DNA from: Armatimonadota bacterium
GTDB lineage: Bacteria; Armatimonadota; UBA5829
Assembly (NCBI GenBank): GCA_029907315.1
Contig: JARYME010000009.1
Coordinates: 1 to 50,163 of the forward strand
Reading direction: 5' to 3'
DNA length: 50,163 nucleotides
The notes beneath the pieces were generated by a model. The model had not been told where the DNA came from, made no database searches, and saw only the letters and a list, made by a program, of their open reading frames with translations. How positions within the stretch are numbered: position 1 is the first letter of the stretch; the number at the start of each line of letters is the position of its first letter. The position numbers were made by a program, and so were the translations under genes. Below, piece by piece: positions 33,106 to 42,890 of the stretch.

Positions 33106-35217
33106 ATGGAAGCAGGGATCACACACGTTCAAAAGCGCGACGGCCGTATCCAACCTTTCGATAAGGCGAAAATTACTGCTGCGATTGAGAAGGCTTTTGC
33201 TGCTGTAGGTAAACCTGACCGGGGCGTTGCCGAACAACTTGCGGACAAAGTTGTAGCTTCGCTAGAACGGGATTTCAAAGGACGCGTTCCGCGCGTCGAA
33301 GATATACAGGACGTGGTCGAGCGCGTGCTGATGGAACACGGCTATCCAGATGTCGCTAAAGACTACATACTTTACCGCCAGCAGCGCTCTGAAATTCGCG
33401 CTCTTAAACAGTTTATCGGCGTCACGGACGATCTGAAGCTATCGGTCAACGCTGCGAACGTACTCAAGCGCCGCTACCTCCTAAAGAACGAAAATGGGGA
33501 AGTAATCGAGACTCCCAGCCAAATGTTTCGTCGAGTAGCAAATGCTGTCGCCGAAGCAGATAAGTTATATGACCCCGAAGCCGATATAGATCGCACAGCC
33601 GAAGAGTTTTACGAGGCAATGGCTTCCTTGCTGTTCTTACCGAACTCTCCGACCCTGATGAATGCCGGAACAGAATTGGGTCAGCTCTCAGCATGTTTTG
33701 TGTTGCCGATTGAGGATTCTATGGAGGGAATCTTCGAAACCCTGAAACATATGGCGCTTATACACCAGTCAGGGGGCGGCACAGGATTTTCGTTCTCTAG
33801 GCTGAGGCCTAAAGGCGATATAGTGCGGACTACAAGCGGCATTGCTTCGGGCCCGGTTTCATTTATGACGATCTATGACGCTGCGACAGATGTCGTGAAA
33901 CAAGGTGGAAGACGCCGTGGTGCTAACATGGCGATCCTTCGCGTAGACCACCCCGACATCGTGGAGTTCATAACTGCGAAGTCCGACCCCAAGGTTCTGC
34001 GTAACTTCAACATCTCAGTAGGGGTAACAGATCAGTTTATGGAAGCTGTGCGCGCGGGCCGCGACTATGAACTCGTCAATCCTCGCAATGGTGCTGTGGT
34101 CAAAAAATTGCCTGCCAGGGATGTTTTTGAACTGATTGTTGCTCAGGCGTGGAAAACGGGTGATCCAGGCTTGGCTTTTCTCGACACGATCAACCGTGCG
34201 AACCCGACCCCGAAACTTGGCCAGATAGAGAGTACCAACCCTTGCGGTGAGGTTCCGCTGCTTCCGTACGAGTCGTGCAATCTGGGCAGTATAAACGTGG
34301 GTAAGTTGGTAAAAGATTCCACCATAGACTATGATAGCCTGCGCAAGCTCGTATGGATGGGCGTGCATTTTCTGGACAACGTGATCGATGTAACCAAATT
34401 CCCTCTTCCACAAGTGGAGAGTATCACGAAAGGCAACCGGAAAATCGGATTGGGTATTATGGGCTTCGCCGACTTGCTCATTGAGCTGAATGTGCCCTAC
34501 GACTCTGAAGAGGCAGTTGGTATTGCGGATAGGCTGATGGCATTTGTGCTTGATGAGGCTCGGAAGGCGTCCGCCGACCTGGCAGCGAAGCGCGGAACGT
34601 TTCCAAACTATGCACTCAGCATTTATCCTGAGCTAGGTCTGCGTATGCGAAACGCCACTGTCACATCTGTAGCCCCCACAGGAACAATCAGTATTGTGGC
34701 TTCGTGTTCGAGCGGGATTGAACCGCTGTTCGCCGTTGCATACGTGAGGGAAGTCTTGGAGGGTACCCGTCTGCTAGAAGTCAATCCTGTATTTGAGCGT
34801 ATGGCGAAGGGAAGAGGCATCTACTCCAGGGAACTTATGTTGGAGATTGCGAAGAAAGGGAGCATCCGGGACGTAGATTTGGTGCCGGAGGATATGCGGC
34901 GTCTGTTTGTAACATCGATGGACATTGCACCGGAATGGCACGTCCGCATGCAAGCTGCATTTCAGAAACACTGCGACAATGCGGTGGCAAAAACCGTGAA
35001 CCTACCACGCGAAGCGACACCCGACGACGTGCGCAAGATATACTTGATGGCTTACGAGTTGGGATGCAAGGGGATCACAGTGTATCGTTACGGCAGCAAG
35101 CCTGAACAAGTTCTATATGTGGGTCCCGTGCTGGAAAAAGAATTAGGCAGGGGCGAGCACGTTGCCGCCCATGCAGAATACGATGGAAGTTGTCCCACTG
35201 GCATATGCTCGTTCTGA
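33106..35217 (+). CDS. nrdJ: Adenosylcobalamin-dependent ribonucleoside-diphosphate reductase (class II)
   Basis: 703 residues. An N-terminal ATP-cone (about 4-95: HVQKRDGRIQPFDKAKITAA) is followed by the class II catalytic domain. Active-site cysteines are Cys197 (LSACFVLP), Cys380 in NPCGE (378-382) with Asn378 and Glu382 adjacent, and Cys391 (ESCNLGSINVGK). The C-terminal tail has a redox CPTGIC pair. It makes deoxyribonucleotides using vitamin B12 and works with or without oxygen. ATG 33106 follows GGGAGGG. A longer frame continues upstream through the promoter region and is not real. No class I or III reductase is in the window. Confidence 0.95.
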   Translation: MEAGITHVQKRDGRIQPFDKAKITAAIEKAFAAVGKPDRGVAEQLADKVVASLERDFKGRVPRVEDIQDVVERVLMEHGYPDVAKDYILYRQQRSEIRALKQFIGVTDDLKLSVNAANVLKRRYLLKNENGEVIETPSQMFRRVANAVAEADKLYDPEADIDRTAEEFYEAMASLLFLPNSPTLMNAGTELGQLSACFVLPIEDSMEGIFETLKHMALIHQSGGGTGFSFSRLRPKGDIVRTTSGIASGPVSFMTIYDAATDVVKQGGRRRGANMAILRVDHPDIVEFITAKSDPKVLRNFNISVGVTDQFMEAVRAGRDYELVNPRNGAVVKKLPARDVFELIVAQAWKTGDPGLAFLDTINRANPTPKLGQIESTNPCGEVPLLPYESCNLGSINVGKLVKDSTIDYDSLRKLVWMGVHFLDNVIDVTKFPLPQVESITKGNRKIGLGIMGFADLLIELNVPYDSEEAVGIADRLMAFVLDEARKASADLAAKRGTFPNYALSIYPELGLRMRNATVTSVAPTGTISIVASCSSGIEPLFAVAYVREVLEGTRLLEVNPVFERMAKGRGIYSRELMLEIAKKGSIRDVDLVPEDMRRLFVTSMDIAPEWHVRMQAAFQKHCDNAVAKTVNLPREATPDDVRKIYLMAYELGCKGITVYRYGSKPEQVLYVGPVLEKELGRGEHVAAHAEYDGSCPTGICSF

Positions 35218-35231
35218 TCAAATTAATCTGC

Positions 35232-35264
35232 TTCCCACAAAGTGCAAGCTTTGCTCAGTGGGAA
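35232..35264 (+). terminator. Hairpin downstream of nrdJ
   Basis: TTCCCAC (35232-35238) pairs with GTGGGAA (35258-35264), with further inner pairing AAAG/CTTT. It begins 15 bases after the nrdJ stop. There is no T-run, so a Rho-assisted or stability hairpin is also possible. Confidence 0.4.
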
Positions 35265-35338
35265 CTTGAGTCTACAGGTAAGAAGCGCTGATTGTTCGAT
35301 TGAAGTGCTGTGCAAATCTGAGGAAGGGAGGTACTATC

Positions 35339-36331
35339 ATGCATCTTGGCTGGCGTCTCGCGTGCGCCGCAATTTCCAGCGCGGCAGTTCTGAACGGAGG
35401 GACATTTGCAGCGGTGAAGATAGAGAACACCAAATACTCCCAGTATGGTAACGTGGTCAAGTTGACCAATGGCATCGTTGATGTAATGGTCACCACGGAC
35501 TTTGGTCCCCGCATTATCTACTACGGCTTTTGCGGAGGGCCAAACATCCTAGGCGAATTGCCGAAGACGGAGGCGGTCAAGACTGAGTTTGGCGAATGGC
35601 ATCCATACGGCGGTCACAGGCTCTGGGCTGCCCCGGAGGCGATGCCACGCAGCTATTGGCCCGATAACGATCCTGTTCAGGTGGAAGTAATGGGCGACTC
35701 CAGCGTCAAGCTTACACCGCCGCTGGAAAAAGGCACGGGGATTCAGAAGAGGATTACAGTAACAATGAGCCGGACGGGTACAGGGGTGACAGTCCTACAC
35801 GAGATTACCAACAAGAATGTGTGGCCTGTAGAACTGGCTTGTTGGGCTTTGACAATCATGAACGGCGGCGGAACCACGATTTTCCCTCAGGAACCGTTTA
35901 AACCGCACGGGGAGGTATTACTTCCGGCGAGACCCCTGGCTCTGTGGAACTATACGGATATGACAGATCCGCGTTGGACATTCGGCAAGAAATTTGTGCT
36001 TCTCAGAACAGACGCCGCTAGGGACTTTCCTCAGAAAATAGGCGCCGCCGTAAAGGCAGGTTGGGCGGCATACCTGCGAGAGGGGATCCTGTTTATCAAA
36101 CGTTTCCCTTACCACGAAGGTGCGTCATATCCAGACTTCGGGTGCAATTTCGAGACGTTCACAAAAGGCACGTTCATGGAGGTAGAAAGCCTAGGCCCGT
36201 TGGTGAAGCTGGAGCCGGACAAAACAGTGACACATGTTGAGAAGTGGTTCCTCTTCAAGGACTGCAAGGCGGGTGATTCGGAGGAATCTCTAAGCGCCGC
36301 AATTGAGCCGCTCTTGGAAAGCGCGAAATAG
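35339..36331 (+). CDS. Secreted DUF4380-like protein, possible sugar-binding fold
   Basis: 330 residues. A signal peptide (about 1-25, ending TFAA) precedes a beta-rich domain with TTDFGPRIIYYGF, GGHRLWAAPEA, RSYWPDNDPVQV and VTVLHEITNKNVWPVELACW. This pattern suggests DUF4380 and the galactose-mutarotase-like superfamily, by eye. Such proteins bind or act on sugars, but no catalytic residues can be named. ATG 35339 has GGGAGG upstream; the frame extends further but only into non-signal sequence. Its terminator candidate lies 64 bases downstream. The neighbouring DUF6785 gene is typically near carbohydrate genes. Confidence 0.65.
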   Translation: MHLGWRLACAAISSAAVLNGGTFAAVKIENTKYSQYGNVVKLTNGIVDVMVTTDFGPRIIYYGFCGGPNILGELPKTEAVKTEFGEWHPYGGHRLWAAPEAMPRSYWPDNDPVQVEVMGDSSVKLTPPLEKGTGIQKRITVTMSRTGTGVTVLHEITNKNVWPVELACWALTIMNGGGTTIFPQEPFKPHGEVLLPARPLALWNYTDMTDPRWTFGKKFVLLRTDAARDFPQKIGAAVKAGWAAYLREGILFIKRFPYHEGASYPDFGCNFETFTKGTFMEVESLGPLVKLEPDKTVTHVEKWFLFKDCKAGDSEESLSAAIEPLLESAK

Positions 36332-36394
36332 TGCAGCGGAAGTGCTTTTCAGAGGTTTCTGCTGAGGAATTTGGGACTCGGTCGAAGGTTACTA

Positions 36395-36437
36395 AGGCGT
36401 GTCTGTCGCAGGTGGGTGGCAGCACGCCTCGCTTTTT
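36395..36437 (+). terminator. Intrinsic terminator after the DUF4380-like gene
   Basis: AGGCGTG (36395-36401) pairs with CACGCCT (36423-36429) and is followed by CGC and five T residues ending at 36437. The loop is long (21 bases), so the stem is only moderate. Confidence 0.5.
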
Positions 36438-36496
36438 GCTAGCCGCGATTACTCCCGGTTTCTTGAAATGCAACAAAGCAATGACCCTCCTGAGCG

Positions 36497-36525
36497 TTGA
36501 CGGAACAATGCTCGATAACTATAGT
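36497..36525 (+). promoter_or_regulatory. Promoter of the DUF6785-Nudix gene pair
   Basis: TTGACG (36497-36502) and TATAGT (36520-36525) are 17 bp apart, each one base off consensus. Start near 36532, 32 bases before the TTG start of the next gene. Confidence 0.8.
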
Positions 36526-36563
36526 TTTGTTGTCGTCTAAGTCAAGTTTTACCGGAGGAAGCG

Positions 36564-38561
36564 TTGAATCGCGGCCCAGTCTCAAGTGAAGCAGATGCTG
36601 TGCGGTCCGGCATCGAAATACGAGAGTCCATTTGTCAAAACCTCGCGCCCAAAAGATACGTTACTCCTCGAGCTGTTGCTGTCGGCCTTGTTCTGATCCC
36701 CGTCAACAGCTACTGGATATTCATGATGGAGATCATTCGCTACCAAGGTCATCCCACCACTATTTCCCTTTTTTACAGCTCGATATTCAACCTTGTGATT
36801 CTCATCCTGCTCAACAGCCTCTTAAGACGCTTTGCTCCCAGATGGGTATTTTCACAGGCGGAGCTACTTACCATTTACGTCATGCTGAACATCGGTGCCG
36901 CCCTCGTGGGCCACGACTCCATCCAAATACTTGTCTCGCTTATGCCATATCCTGCTTACTTCGCAACTCCGGAGAACAGGTGGCGCACGCTGTTTGTCGA
37001 CAAGCTCCCAGATTGGCTTGTGGTGAAGGACCCTACAGCCGTCAAGAACTTCTTTCGCGGCGGAAGTCTCTACGACCCCGCGAACTACGGTCCGTGGTTG
37101 GTTCCAGTGCTTTGGTGGTCGGCTTTTATAATCGTACTTCTTCTAATGTTCCTTTGCATAAACGTTCTCTTGCGCAAGCAATGGACCGAAAGAGAAAGGC
37201 TCAGCTATCCTTTGGTTCAGCTGCCCTTGGATATGACCGCTGAGGGAGCCCCTCTTTTCCGCGAGAAACTACTGTGGTTGGGGTTCGGAATCGCTGCATT
37301 GATTGATATCATCAACGGTCTAGCGGTCTTGTATCCCTCGATACCAATGATACCGATCAAGCTGGAGGATCAATCGCGCTATTTTACCACTCGTCCCTGG
37401 AACAACATCGGTTGGCTGCCTGTGCAGTTTTATCCATTCGGGATTGGTCTCGGCATATTGCTGCCGGTGGATCTCTTGTTTTCGTGCTGGTTCTTTTTCT
37501 GGATTTGGAAGCTTCAGCGCATTTTGACTGCGGCGTTCGGCTATGATTCGATACCAAATATGCCTTTCGTCAATGAGCAGTCTTTTGGCGCGTATATGGG
37601 AATAGCCGTTTTTGCGATTGCGGTTTCGCGGCGGCACTTCATGGGGATCTTTCGGCACTTTTTAGGCCTGAAAAGTGAGGTCGACGACAAGGACGAGCCG
37701 ATACCTTACAAAGCCGCCGTATGGGGACTGATCCTGGGTGTTACTTTTCTCTTTTGGTTCTCGCGCAGAGCTGGGCTATCGGGCTGGGTTGTCGTGCCAT
37801 TCTTCCTAATCTATTTTGCAATGTGTATCGCCATAACCAGGATGAGGGCTGAGCTAGGTCCGCCTGCGCACGACTTGCACAACGGTGGTCCGGATACAAT
37901 TATTCCGAACCTTGTTGGTCCGCGGACGCTTGGCACCCAGAACTTGGGCGTACTCTCCCTATACTTCTGGTTCAATCGAGCCTACCGATCTCATCCGATG
38001 CCATTTCAGCTTGAGGGTTTCAAAATGGCTGAGCGCGTCCGGATGGACTACCGCGGCTTGTTTTGGGCAATGCTTATCGCAGGGGTCTTTGGCACTTACG
38101 TGGCGTTTTGGGTCATCCTTCACCTCAACTATCAGTACGGAGGAGCCTCCTCAAACATTGGTCCGCCTAACGTCACGATGATATTCGGCACAGAGCCATG
38201 GATGCGAATGGACTCGTGGTTGAAATCTCCTTTTGAACAGCGAACCGAGCGCGCTGTGGCTATAGCCATAGGGTTTGCGGTTACGATCTTGCTGAACTCG
38301 CTCAGAATGAGGATCAGTTGGTTTCCATTTCACCCGGTGGGGTATGCAGTTTCAAGCAGTTGGTCAATGCACCGGCTGTGGCTACCTATGTTCATCGCTT
38401 GGATCATAAAGCTCGTGATACTGCGTTACGGGGGACTAAAGCTCTACCGTCAAGCTCTGCCGTTCTTCTTGGGTGTCATTCTCGGCGAGTGTGTTGTAGG
38501 CAGTTTTTGGACAATCTGGGGTATAAGTTTCCATATCCCATCCTACGCATTCTGGCCGTGA
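36564..38561 (+). CDS. DUF6785-family polytopic membrane protein (transporter-like)
   Basis: 665 residues with about 14 hydrophobic helices. It begins (after an N-terminal cytoplasmic region) RYVTPRAVAVGLVLIPVNSY, then EIIRYQGHPTTISLFYSSIF, NIGAALVGHD, RKQWTERERLSYPLVQLP and RMRAELGPPAHDLHNGGPD. These match DUF6785/DUF6784 proteins, distantly like oligopeptide transporters and common in Armatimonadota and Planctomycetota (recognition by eye). The start is TTG 36564, with GGAGG five bases upstream. A 24-base gap to the Nudix gene implies one transcript. The transported substrate is unknown. Confidence 0.78.
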   Translation: MNRGPVSSEADAVRSGIEIRESICQNLAPKRYVTPRAVAVGLVLIPVNSYWIFMMEIIRYQGHPTTISLFYSSIFNLVILILLNSLLRRFAPRWVFSQAELLTIYVMLNIGAALVGHDSIQILVSLMPYPAYFATPENRWRTLFVDKLPDWLVVKDPTAVKNFFRGGSLYDPANYGPWLVPVLWWSAFIIVLLLMFLCINVLLRKQWTERERLSYPLVQLPLDMTAEGAPLFREKLLWLGFGIAALIDIINGLAVLYPSIPMIPIKLEDQSRYFTTRPWNNIGWLPVQFYPFGIGLGILLPVDLLFSCWFFFWIWKLQRILTAAFGYDSIPNMPFVNEQSFGAYMGIAVFAIAVSRRHFMGIFRHFLGLKSEVDDKDEPIPYKAAVWGLILGVTFLFWFSRRAGLSGWVVVPFFLIYFAMCIAITRMRAELGPPAHDLHNGGPDTIIPNLVGPRTLGTQNLGVLSLYFWFNRAYRSHPMPFQLEGFKMAERVRMDYRGLFWAMLIAGVFGTYVAFWVILHLNYQYGGASSNIGPPNVTMIFGTEPWMRMDSWLKSPFEQRTERAVAIAIGFAVTILLNSLRMRISWFPFHPVGYAVSSSWSMHRLWLPMFIAWIIKLVILRYGGLKLYRQALPFFLGVILGECVVGSFWTIWGISFHIPSYAFWP

Positions 38562-38585
38562 GCGGTCGTTCGAGGGGATAAGCAA

Positions 38586-39005
38586 TTGTGTAAACGTGTG
38601 TCTGGACCTATTGCTGCCGTGTCGGCCGTCATAGTTCAGGACGGGCAAATCCTTCTTGTTAAGAGAGGCGCGGAGCCTAACAAGGGATTGTGGTCACTGC
38701 CCGGAGGAGCGATAGAGCTTGGCGAAACTGCCAGCGACGCACTGGTTAGGGAGGTCATGGAAGAGACCGGTTTAAAGGTCGAGCCCTTGCACGTGGCTTA
38801 TGTGCATGATGTAATTCAGAGAGTCGACCAGACCGTAATATGGCATTACGTCATAATAAGCTACTTCGCCTCAGTCGTGTCAGGATGTGTGCAGGCATCA
38901 TCTGATGCGGAGGCTGTCGAATGGGTGCCTCTTGATCAAGTCAAGAATCTGAACACGACCGACGGCCTTCTTGAACGTCTGCGGTCTGCAGGCTTGGACG
39001 TGTAA
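38586..39005 (+). CDS. Nudix hydrolase
   Basis: 139 residues. A complete Nudix box GX5EX7REUXEEXGU lies at 41-63 (starting GAIELGE and ending REVMEETGL). The N-terminus AVIVQDGQILLVKRGAEPNK and WSLPGG are typical of the ADP-ribose/dNTP group. These enzymes cleave nucleoside diphosphates linked to other groups. The start is TTG 38586, with AGGGG upstream; it is co-transcribed with the DUF6785 gene. The substrate cannot be predicted from the box alone. Confidence 0.92.
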   Translation: MCKRVSGPIAAVSAVIVQDGQILLVKRGAEPNKGLWSLPGGAIELGETASDALVREVMEETGLKVEPLHVAYVHDVIQRVDQTVIWHYVIISYFASVVSGCVQASSDAEAVEWVPLDQVKNLNTTDGLLERLRSAGLDV

Positions 39006-39123
39006 TTAGGGTAGGAGATCTGGTCCAGTCCCCGAATAACGTTTTGCACAATCACCTTGTCGACTAGTGTTTGCGCGCTTTTCGTGTCGCTCCTGTGGTC
39101 GCTTCGCGGAGTCCGCAGAGTCC

Positions 39124-41199
39124 TTATTTATTAGCGTCTTGTCCTGCATTTTGTTCTTGCCATTCTACCGCGTCTGGACCCTCTCCGATCACAGGGAATG
39201 CCGACACCCTGAGCCTTGCGCAGCCCATCGGTATGAGAACGATTTCTTCTACAGGTTCGTCGCTTCTTACTGGACTCTGTTGTACTTCGCCGATTAGCCC
39301 GTTTTGCTCCAGTTTCCACTGCGGAATCTTCTTGGCCCTGGCTTTTATTACAATCGGCGCCGCTTCCGGCGTAAATGGTTGTTCGAGTCCGAGTTTACGC
39401 ACAGCAGCCACCTGGAACGATTTTTCGGGTTCATGTTCGTCTAACACAAGGCCATAGTTCCACGGCGTGGTCGGGAAAACTTCGTAAGCTGGCCATTCAT
39501 CGGTACCGCCGTACCGCTTCCACTCTTCACCTATCTTGAGCGAATACGCCAATGGCCCACGGTAGACCGACGCTGTGTTGCGGTTCTTTTCCCATCTCTT
39601 GACTCGTATTTCCATCGGAAGAACCAGGCGAATAGTCTCCTTTTCTGCCCACGTTTTGTCGATGCAGATCCACCCTTTTGTTGGCGCGGGCAAGCTTACG
39701 TTTCTGCCATTGACGTTGAGTTTTGGGTTTGGACACCAGCCTGGAACGCGCAGGTACAAGGGGAATCTCATAGGCTTCGGCGACTCGAGTGTGAAGACGA
39801 TCTCGTCCGAAAACGGGTAATCGGTTGATTCGGTTATGCTTACGACGAGCCCGTCTCCTACCTTTGCCCTTACTGTACATGGTGCGTACATCGCAGCCGC
39901 CAGTCCGTTTCCCGGTGTTGCCGCCCAAAGGTGCTCAGTGAAGTAGGGCCAGGCGAATGCCACATTGTGTTGACAGCACCGGAACCCGTAAGGGTCATAG
40001 GCGAACATGTTTCCTGAGTTTTGGATCATTGGAGCTTTGTTTTCTTTGTCGAGCTGAACCTGATTCGGACAGGTCAAATAGTGAAGTCCCTTGAGATCCG
40101 GTGTCATAGATGCAGGCAGCGAATTGAATGCTACTTCCTCGCACCTATCAAGCCACTTGATATCGCCGGTGATCGAAGCTAGCATCTCGTGGCTCCACAT
40201 CAGTTCGGCCCAAGTGCAGGTTTCGGTGCCCTGTCTCGGGCCTGTGTATCCCGGCCGCGCATTCTCGTCTGCAGCAAAGCCGCCGCCGGGAACCTGCCCA
40301 TATGTGTCGTACATAACGTTGTAGTTCCGCTCAGCTGCCTGCAGGTACCTGATATCACCTGTCTGCTGATAGAACTGGGCCGGCTCTCTGAAACATTGAG
40401 CAAAATTGACTCCGTGAAGAGATGCGATCCCGCCGGTCCAATCTGCGGTGCGTTCGTGGTTCACTCGCGCGGCATCTAGCAACCACTTCTCGCCTGTGTG
40501 GTTGTACAACCAATAAATCGAGTCTAAATTGTCGCCACCTCTTACTTTTTGCCAGCTTCCGTGCAGCAGTTGGTCAAACGGCACGGTCATCTGCCACTTG
40601 AAATACCGTGTCATAAAGGGGATTACGCGCTTGTCCCCTGTAGCCTCGTAGAATGTTCTTAGTGCGTAGAGCGCGATCATGTTGGGCCAAAGATCCATCG
40701 CGTCGCGGTTTGACTGGGGTCCGAAATACCCATCTGGACGCTGGCTGGATAATATCCCTTCTATCCACCTTCGAGACTCCTGAATTATGCGTTCGTTGCC
40801 CAACACGTAGCCCAAGTCGATAAACCCCTTCAGCCAATATGGGACTTCCTCCCATCCGTGCTCACCAATACCGTTCGGATCAAGCCAAGCATTGTTCTCG
40901 GTCTTGCAGAACTCGCTTAGCTCGGGCAAACGGCCGGTGAAACCTTCGGACATCAATTCCAGCTGTTTCCTGAGCCAGCCCTCAGGCTTTACGGCGCCCG
41001 GCGGCAGCTTGATCAAAGACTTCGGCATAAGCGGGGAGCGGTTTCCAACGTAGAAAGAGTTCTTGCCTTTGATCGCCGGACTGTCAACGATTTTCACGTC
41101 GGTGCCTCCTTGGACGGTTTGTGCTGAAAGACCAACGACGAGAGAGATTACAACTGCAAGCAAATTTTGTATGAGTGAACGCGTTATTGTGCGGTTCAA
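39124..41199 (-). CDS. Secreted GH127-family glycoside hydrolase (beta-L-arabinofuranosidase type)
   Basis: 691 residues. A signal peptide (about 1-31) is followed by an alpha/alpha-barrel with WLDPNGIGEHGWEEVPYWLK near 105-124 and RPDGYFGP at 154-161. The zinc/thiolate site of GH127 is intact: Glu326 and Cys328 (GTETCTWAE) and the Cys408-Cys409 pair in GFRCCQHN. In characterised members one Cys is the nucleophile held by zinc. A C-terminal beta-sandwich region (PLYLRVPGWCPNPKLNVNG) follows. The start is TTG 41199, with a weak GAGG upstream. It would cut arabinose or related sugars outside the cytoplasm. The specificity is uncertain. Confidence 0.85.
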   Translation of the reverse strand: MNRTITRSLIQNLLAVVISLVVGLSAQTVQGGTDVKIVDSPAIKGKNSFYVGNRSPLMPKSLIKLPPGAVKPEGWLRKQLELMSEGFTGRLPELSEFCKTENNAWLDPNGIGEHGWEEVPYWLKGFIDLGYVLGNERIIQESRRWIEGILSSQRPDGYFGPQSNRDAMDLWPNMIALYALRTFYEATGDKRVIPFMTRYFKWQMTVPFDQLLHGSWQKVRGGDNLDSIYWLYNHTGEKWLLDAARVNHERTADWTGGIASLHGVNFAQCFREPAQFYQQTGDIRYLQAAERNYNVMYDTYGQVPGGGFAADENARPGYTGPRQGTETCTWAELMWSHEMLASITGDIKWLDRCEEVAFNSLPASMTPDLKGLHYLTCPNQVQLDKENKAPMIQNSGNMFAYDPYGFRCCQHNVAFAWPYFTEHLWAATPGNGLAAAMYAPCTVRAKVGDGLVVSITESTDYPFSDEIVFTLESPKPMRFPLYLRVPGWCPNPKLNVNGRNVSLPAPTKGWICIDKTWAEKETIRLVLPMEIRVKRWEKNRNTASVYRGPLAYSLKIGEEWKRYGGTDEWPAYEVFPTTPWNYGLVLDEHEPEKSFQVAAVRKLGLEQPFTPEAAPIVIKARAKKIPQWKLEQNGLIGEVQQSPVRSDEPVEEIVLIPMGCARLRVSAFPVIGEGPDAVEWQEQNAGQDANK

Positions 41200-41498
41200 C
41201 GTCTTGCTACCTCGGTTTGCTCGATTGGTGCCAACCTATCTACCGGCGACACTAAGATTCCGTCTTGCATCCGCCGCGTCTGCTTGTGACGCATTACTCT
41301 AAGTTACCGGTTTGCACTCCGTGTTCCTTCCAGAGAGGCTCAGCTCGGTTCAGGTCGTCTATAACTGTTGCCTAACGCGTATCACGCGATTTCTGAGCAC
41401 GAGCAAGCATGTGATTCTATCTTTGCTTATGCGTATTTTTGCAGCTTGGTTTTGCAGCCTGCGTCTTATATCATAGAGCGCAGGAGGCTGGCGAACCA
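41200..41498. other. Intergenic region between divergent GH127 and SpoIID genes
   Basis: About 300 bases with no clear promoter on either strand and no credible ORF. An in-frame extension of the spoIID frame reaches back to 41439 but has no ribosome-binding site. AGGAGG near 41482 is the only clear translation signal, serving the downstream GTG. Confidence 0.45.
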
Positions 41499-42890
41499 GT
41501 GTTTTCTGGGAGTCGCGATGCAAAAACGATAACCCGTATGTTATTAACCGTGCTTGTGCTGTCGGTGTTTTCAGCAGACCGATGCGCTTGCGACGGCGAA
41601 CCGTGCGTTCGGATCGGTTTAACAAGTCTGGGCACTGCAATCAAGAGGGCAACGTTCTATTCCGTTGGCGGAATAAAACTCTTCGACGCTGCCGGTTCGT
41701 TGTTGTTGGAGACTGAGTCCGAAGATTGCGTCCAGGTTTTTGCAGAAGGCAGCGCGTTTGTTGCGAGGTCTGGACTGCAGGTAAAATCAGCTCCGGGTCC
41801 TTTTGTGAGGTTGATTTCTCGTGTCTCAGATGCTGCGGTGGCGATTCAACTGGCAGACAGCAGATCCGTGCGTCGATACCGCGGCAGTGTCGAGGCTAGA
41901 TTGGTTCCTGCAGGAATGTATCTGGTCAACATCGTGGATACCGAGGACTACCTGTTGGGTGTTGTACCAGCCGAAATGTCTTCGAGATGTCCGCTTGAAG
42001 CCGTAAAAGCACAAGCTGTCGCCGCTCGTACGTATGTGCTGGCGAATTTGGGCAAGCATCGTTCAGCCAATTTCGATCTGTGCGATACGAGTCACTGCCA
42101 GACGTACGGCGGCGTCTCTGTTGAAACGCCTCGTGCGGCCGAAGCGGTACGTACTACCGCCCATCTCATTCTGACCTATGATGGCAAACCGGCATCGGTT
42201 ATGTACTGCAGCGACTGCGGAGGAGCAACGCAGGATGTGTCGCAGCTGCGGCCGAATGTTCGACTTCCTTACCTATGCGGAGTGAGAGAGCCTGAGGACA
42301 TTCCGCACGAGAGTTGGGAGCTGTCTATGGCGCTGTCAGACATTGCCAAAAAACTCGTGTCCGCAGGACTCAAGCAGTGCGAAAACATGTCTGCGATTAG
42401 GGTTGCTCAGACCGACAGCTCAGGCAGAGTATTGGAGTTTGAAATCACCACGAACTCAGGAAGCGTGCAAGTCAGCGGGCAGAAGGTTCGTTCAGCAATC
42501 GGATCGAGCTTGATGAAGAGCCTGCTTCTTAGCGTGGAACAGACTGGAAGTAAGGTGGTTTTCAAGGGCAAGGGCTCAGGCCACGGAATAGGATTGTGCC
42601 AGGCAGGCGCCAAGTGGTTGGCTTCCCCGCCTAAGAACTGGACCTATGACCAGATATTGGCGCACTACTTTCCGGGTACGCAAGTACGATCGCTCGAAGA
42701 AGTTTACGGTTGGAAAGCGCGTGCTTTGAGCTTGGTGCCTTTGGATCAGCCGAAGCGTTTGTCATCAGAAGCAAAAGAGGCAAAGCAGACGCTCTCTGGC
42801 AGTGAATCAGCGTCCGGACGCCGTAACGAATCCAATTCCCGACGCGATATCACATTTGATGTGAGGGTGGAGGCTCCGAACGGGCTTTAA
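41499..42890 (+). CDS. SpoIID/LytB-domain protein
   Basis: 463 residues from GTG 41499 (AGGAGG 11 bases upstream); ATG 41538 is an alternative. A hydrophobic N-terminal segment (MLLTVLVLSVFSA) is a signal sequence or anchor. The SpoIID domain is clear: IVDTEDYLLGVVPAEMSSRC then PLEAVKAQAVAARTYVL, DTSHCQTYGG, and the C-terminal GKGSGHGIGLCQAGAKWLA. The VPAEM Glu matches the catalytic acid of the lytic transglycosylase SpoIID. The last 60 residues are polar and disordered. In a non-sporulating bacterium such proteins usually trim peptidoglycan. Its 3' end overlaps the convergent rsmI by 41 bases. Confidence 0.87.
   Translation: MFSGSRDAKTITRMLLTVLVLSVFSADRCACDGEPCVRIGLTSLGTAIKRATFYSVGGIKLFDAAGSLLLETESEDCVQVFAEGSAFVARSGLQVKSAPGPFVRLISRVSDAAVAIQLADSRSVRRYRGSVEARLVPAGMYLVNIVDTEDYLLGVVPAEMSSRCPLEAVKAQAVAARTYVLANLGKHRSANFDLCDTSHCQTYGGVSVETPRAAEAVRTTAHLILTYDGKPASVMYCSDCGGATQDVSQLRPNVRLPYLCGVREPEDIPHESWELSMALSDIAKKLVSAGLKQCENMSAIRVAQTDSSGRVLEFEITTNSGSVQVSGQKVRSAIGSSLMKSLLLSVEQTGSKVVFKGKGSGHGIGLCQAGAKWLASPPKNWTYDQILAHYFPGTQVRSLEEVYGWKARALSLVPLDQPKRLSSEAKEAKQTLSGSESASGRRNESNSRRDITFDVRVEAPNGL

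Noticed and set aside
36331-36540. 69-codon frame between the DUF4380-like gene and DUF6785
   Set aside because: It spans a terminator and a promoter, has no ribosome-binding site and no recognisable motif.
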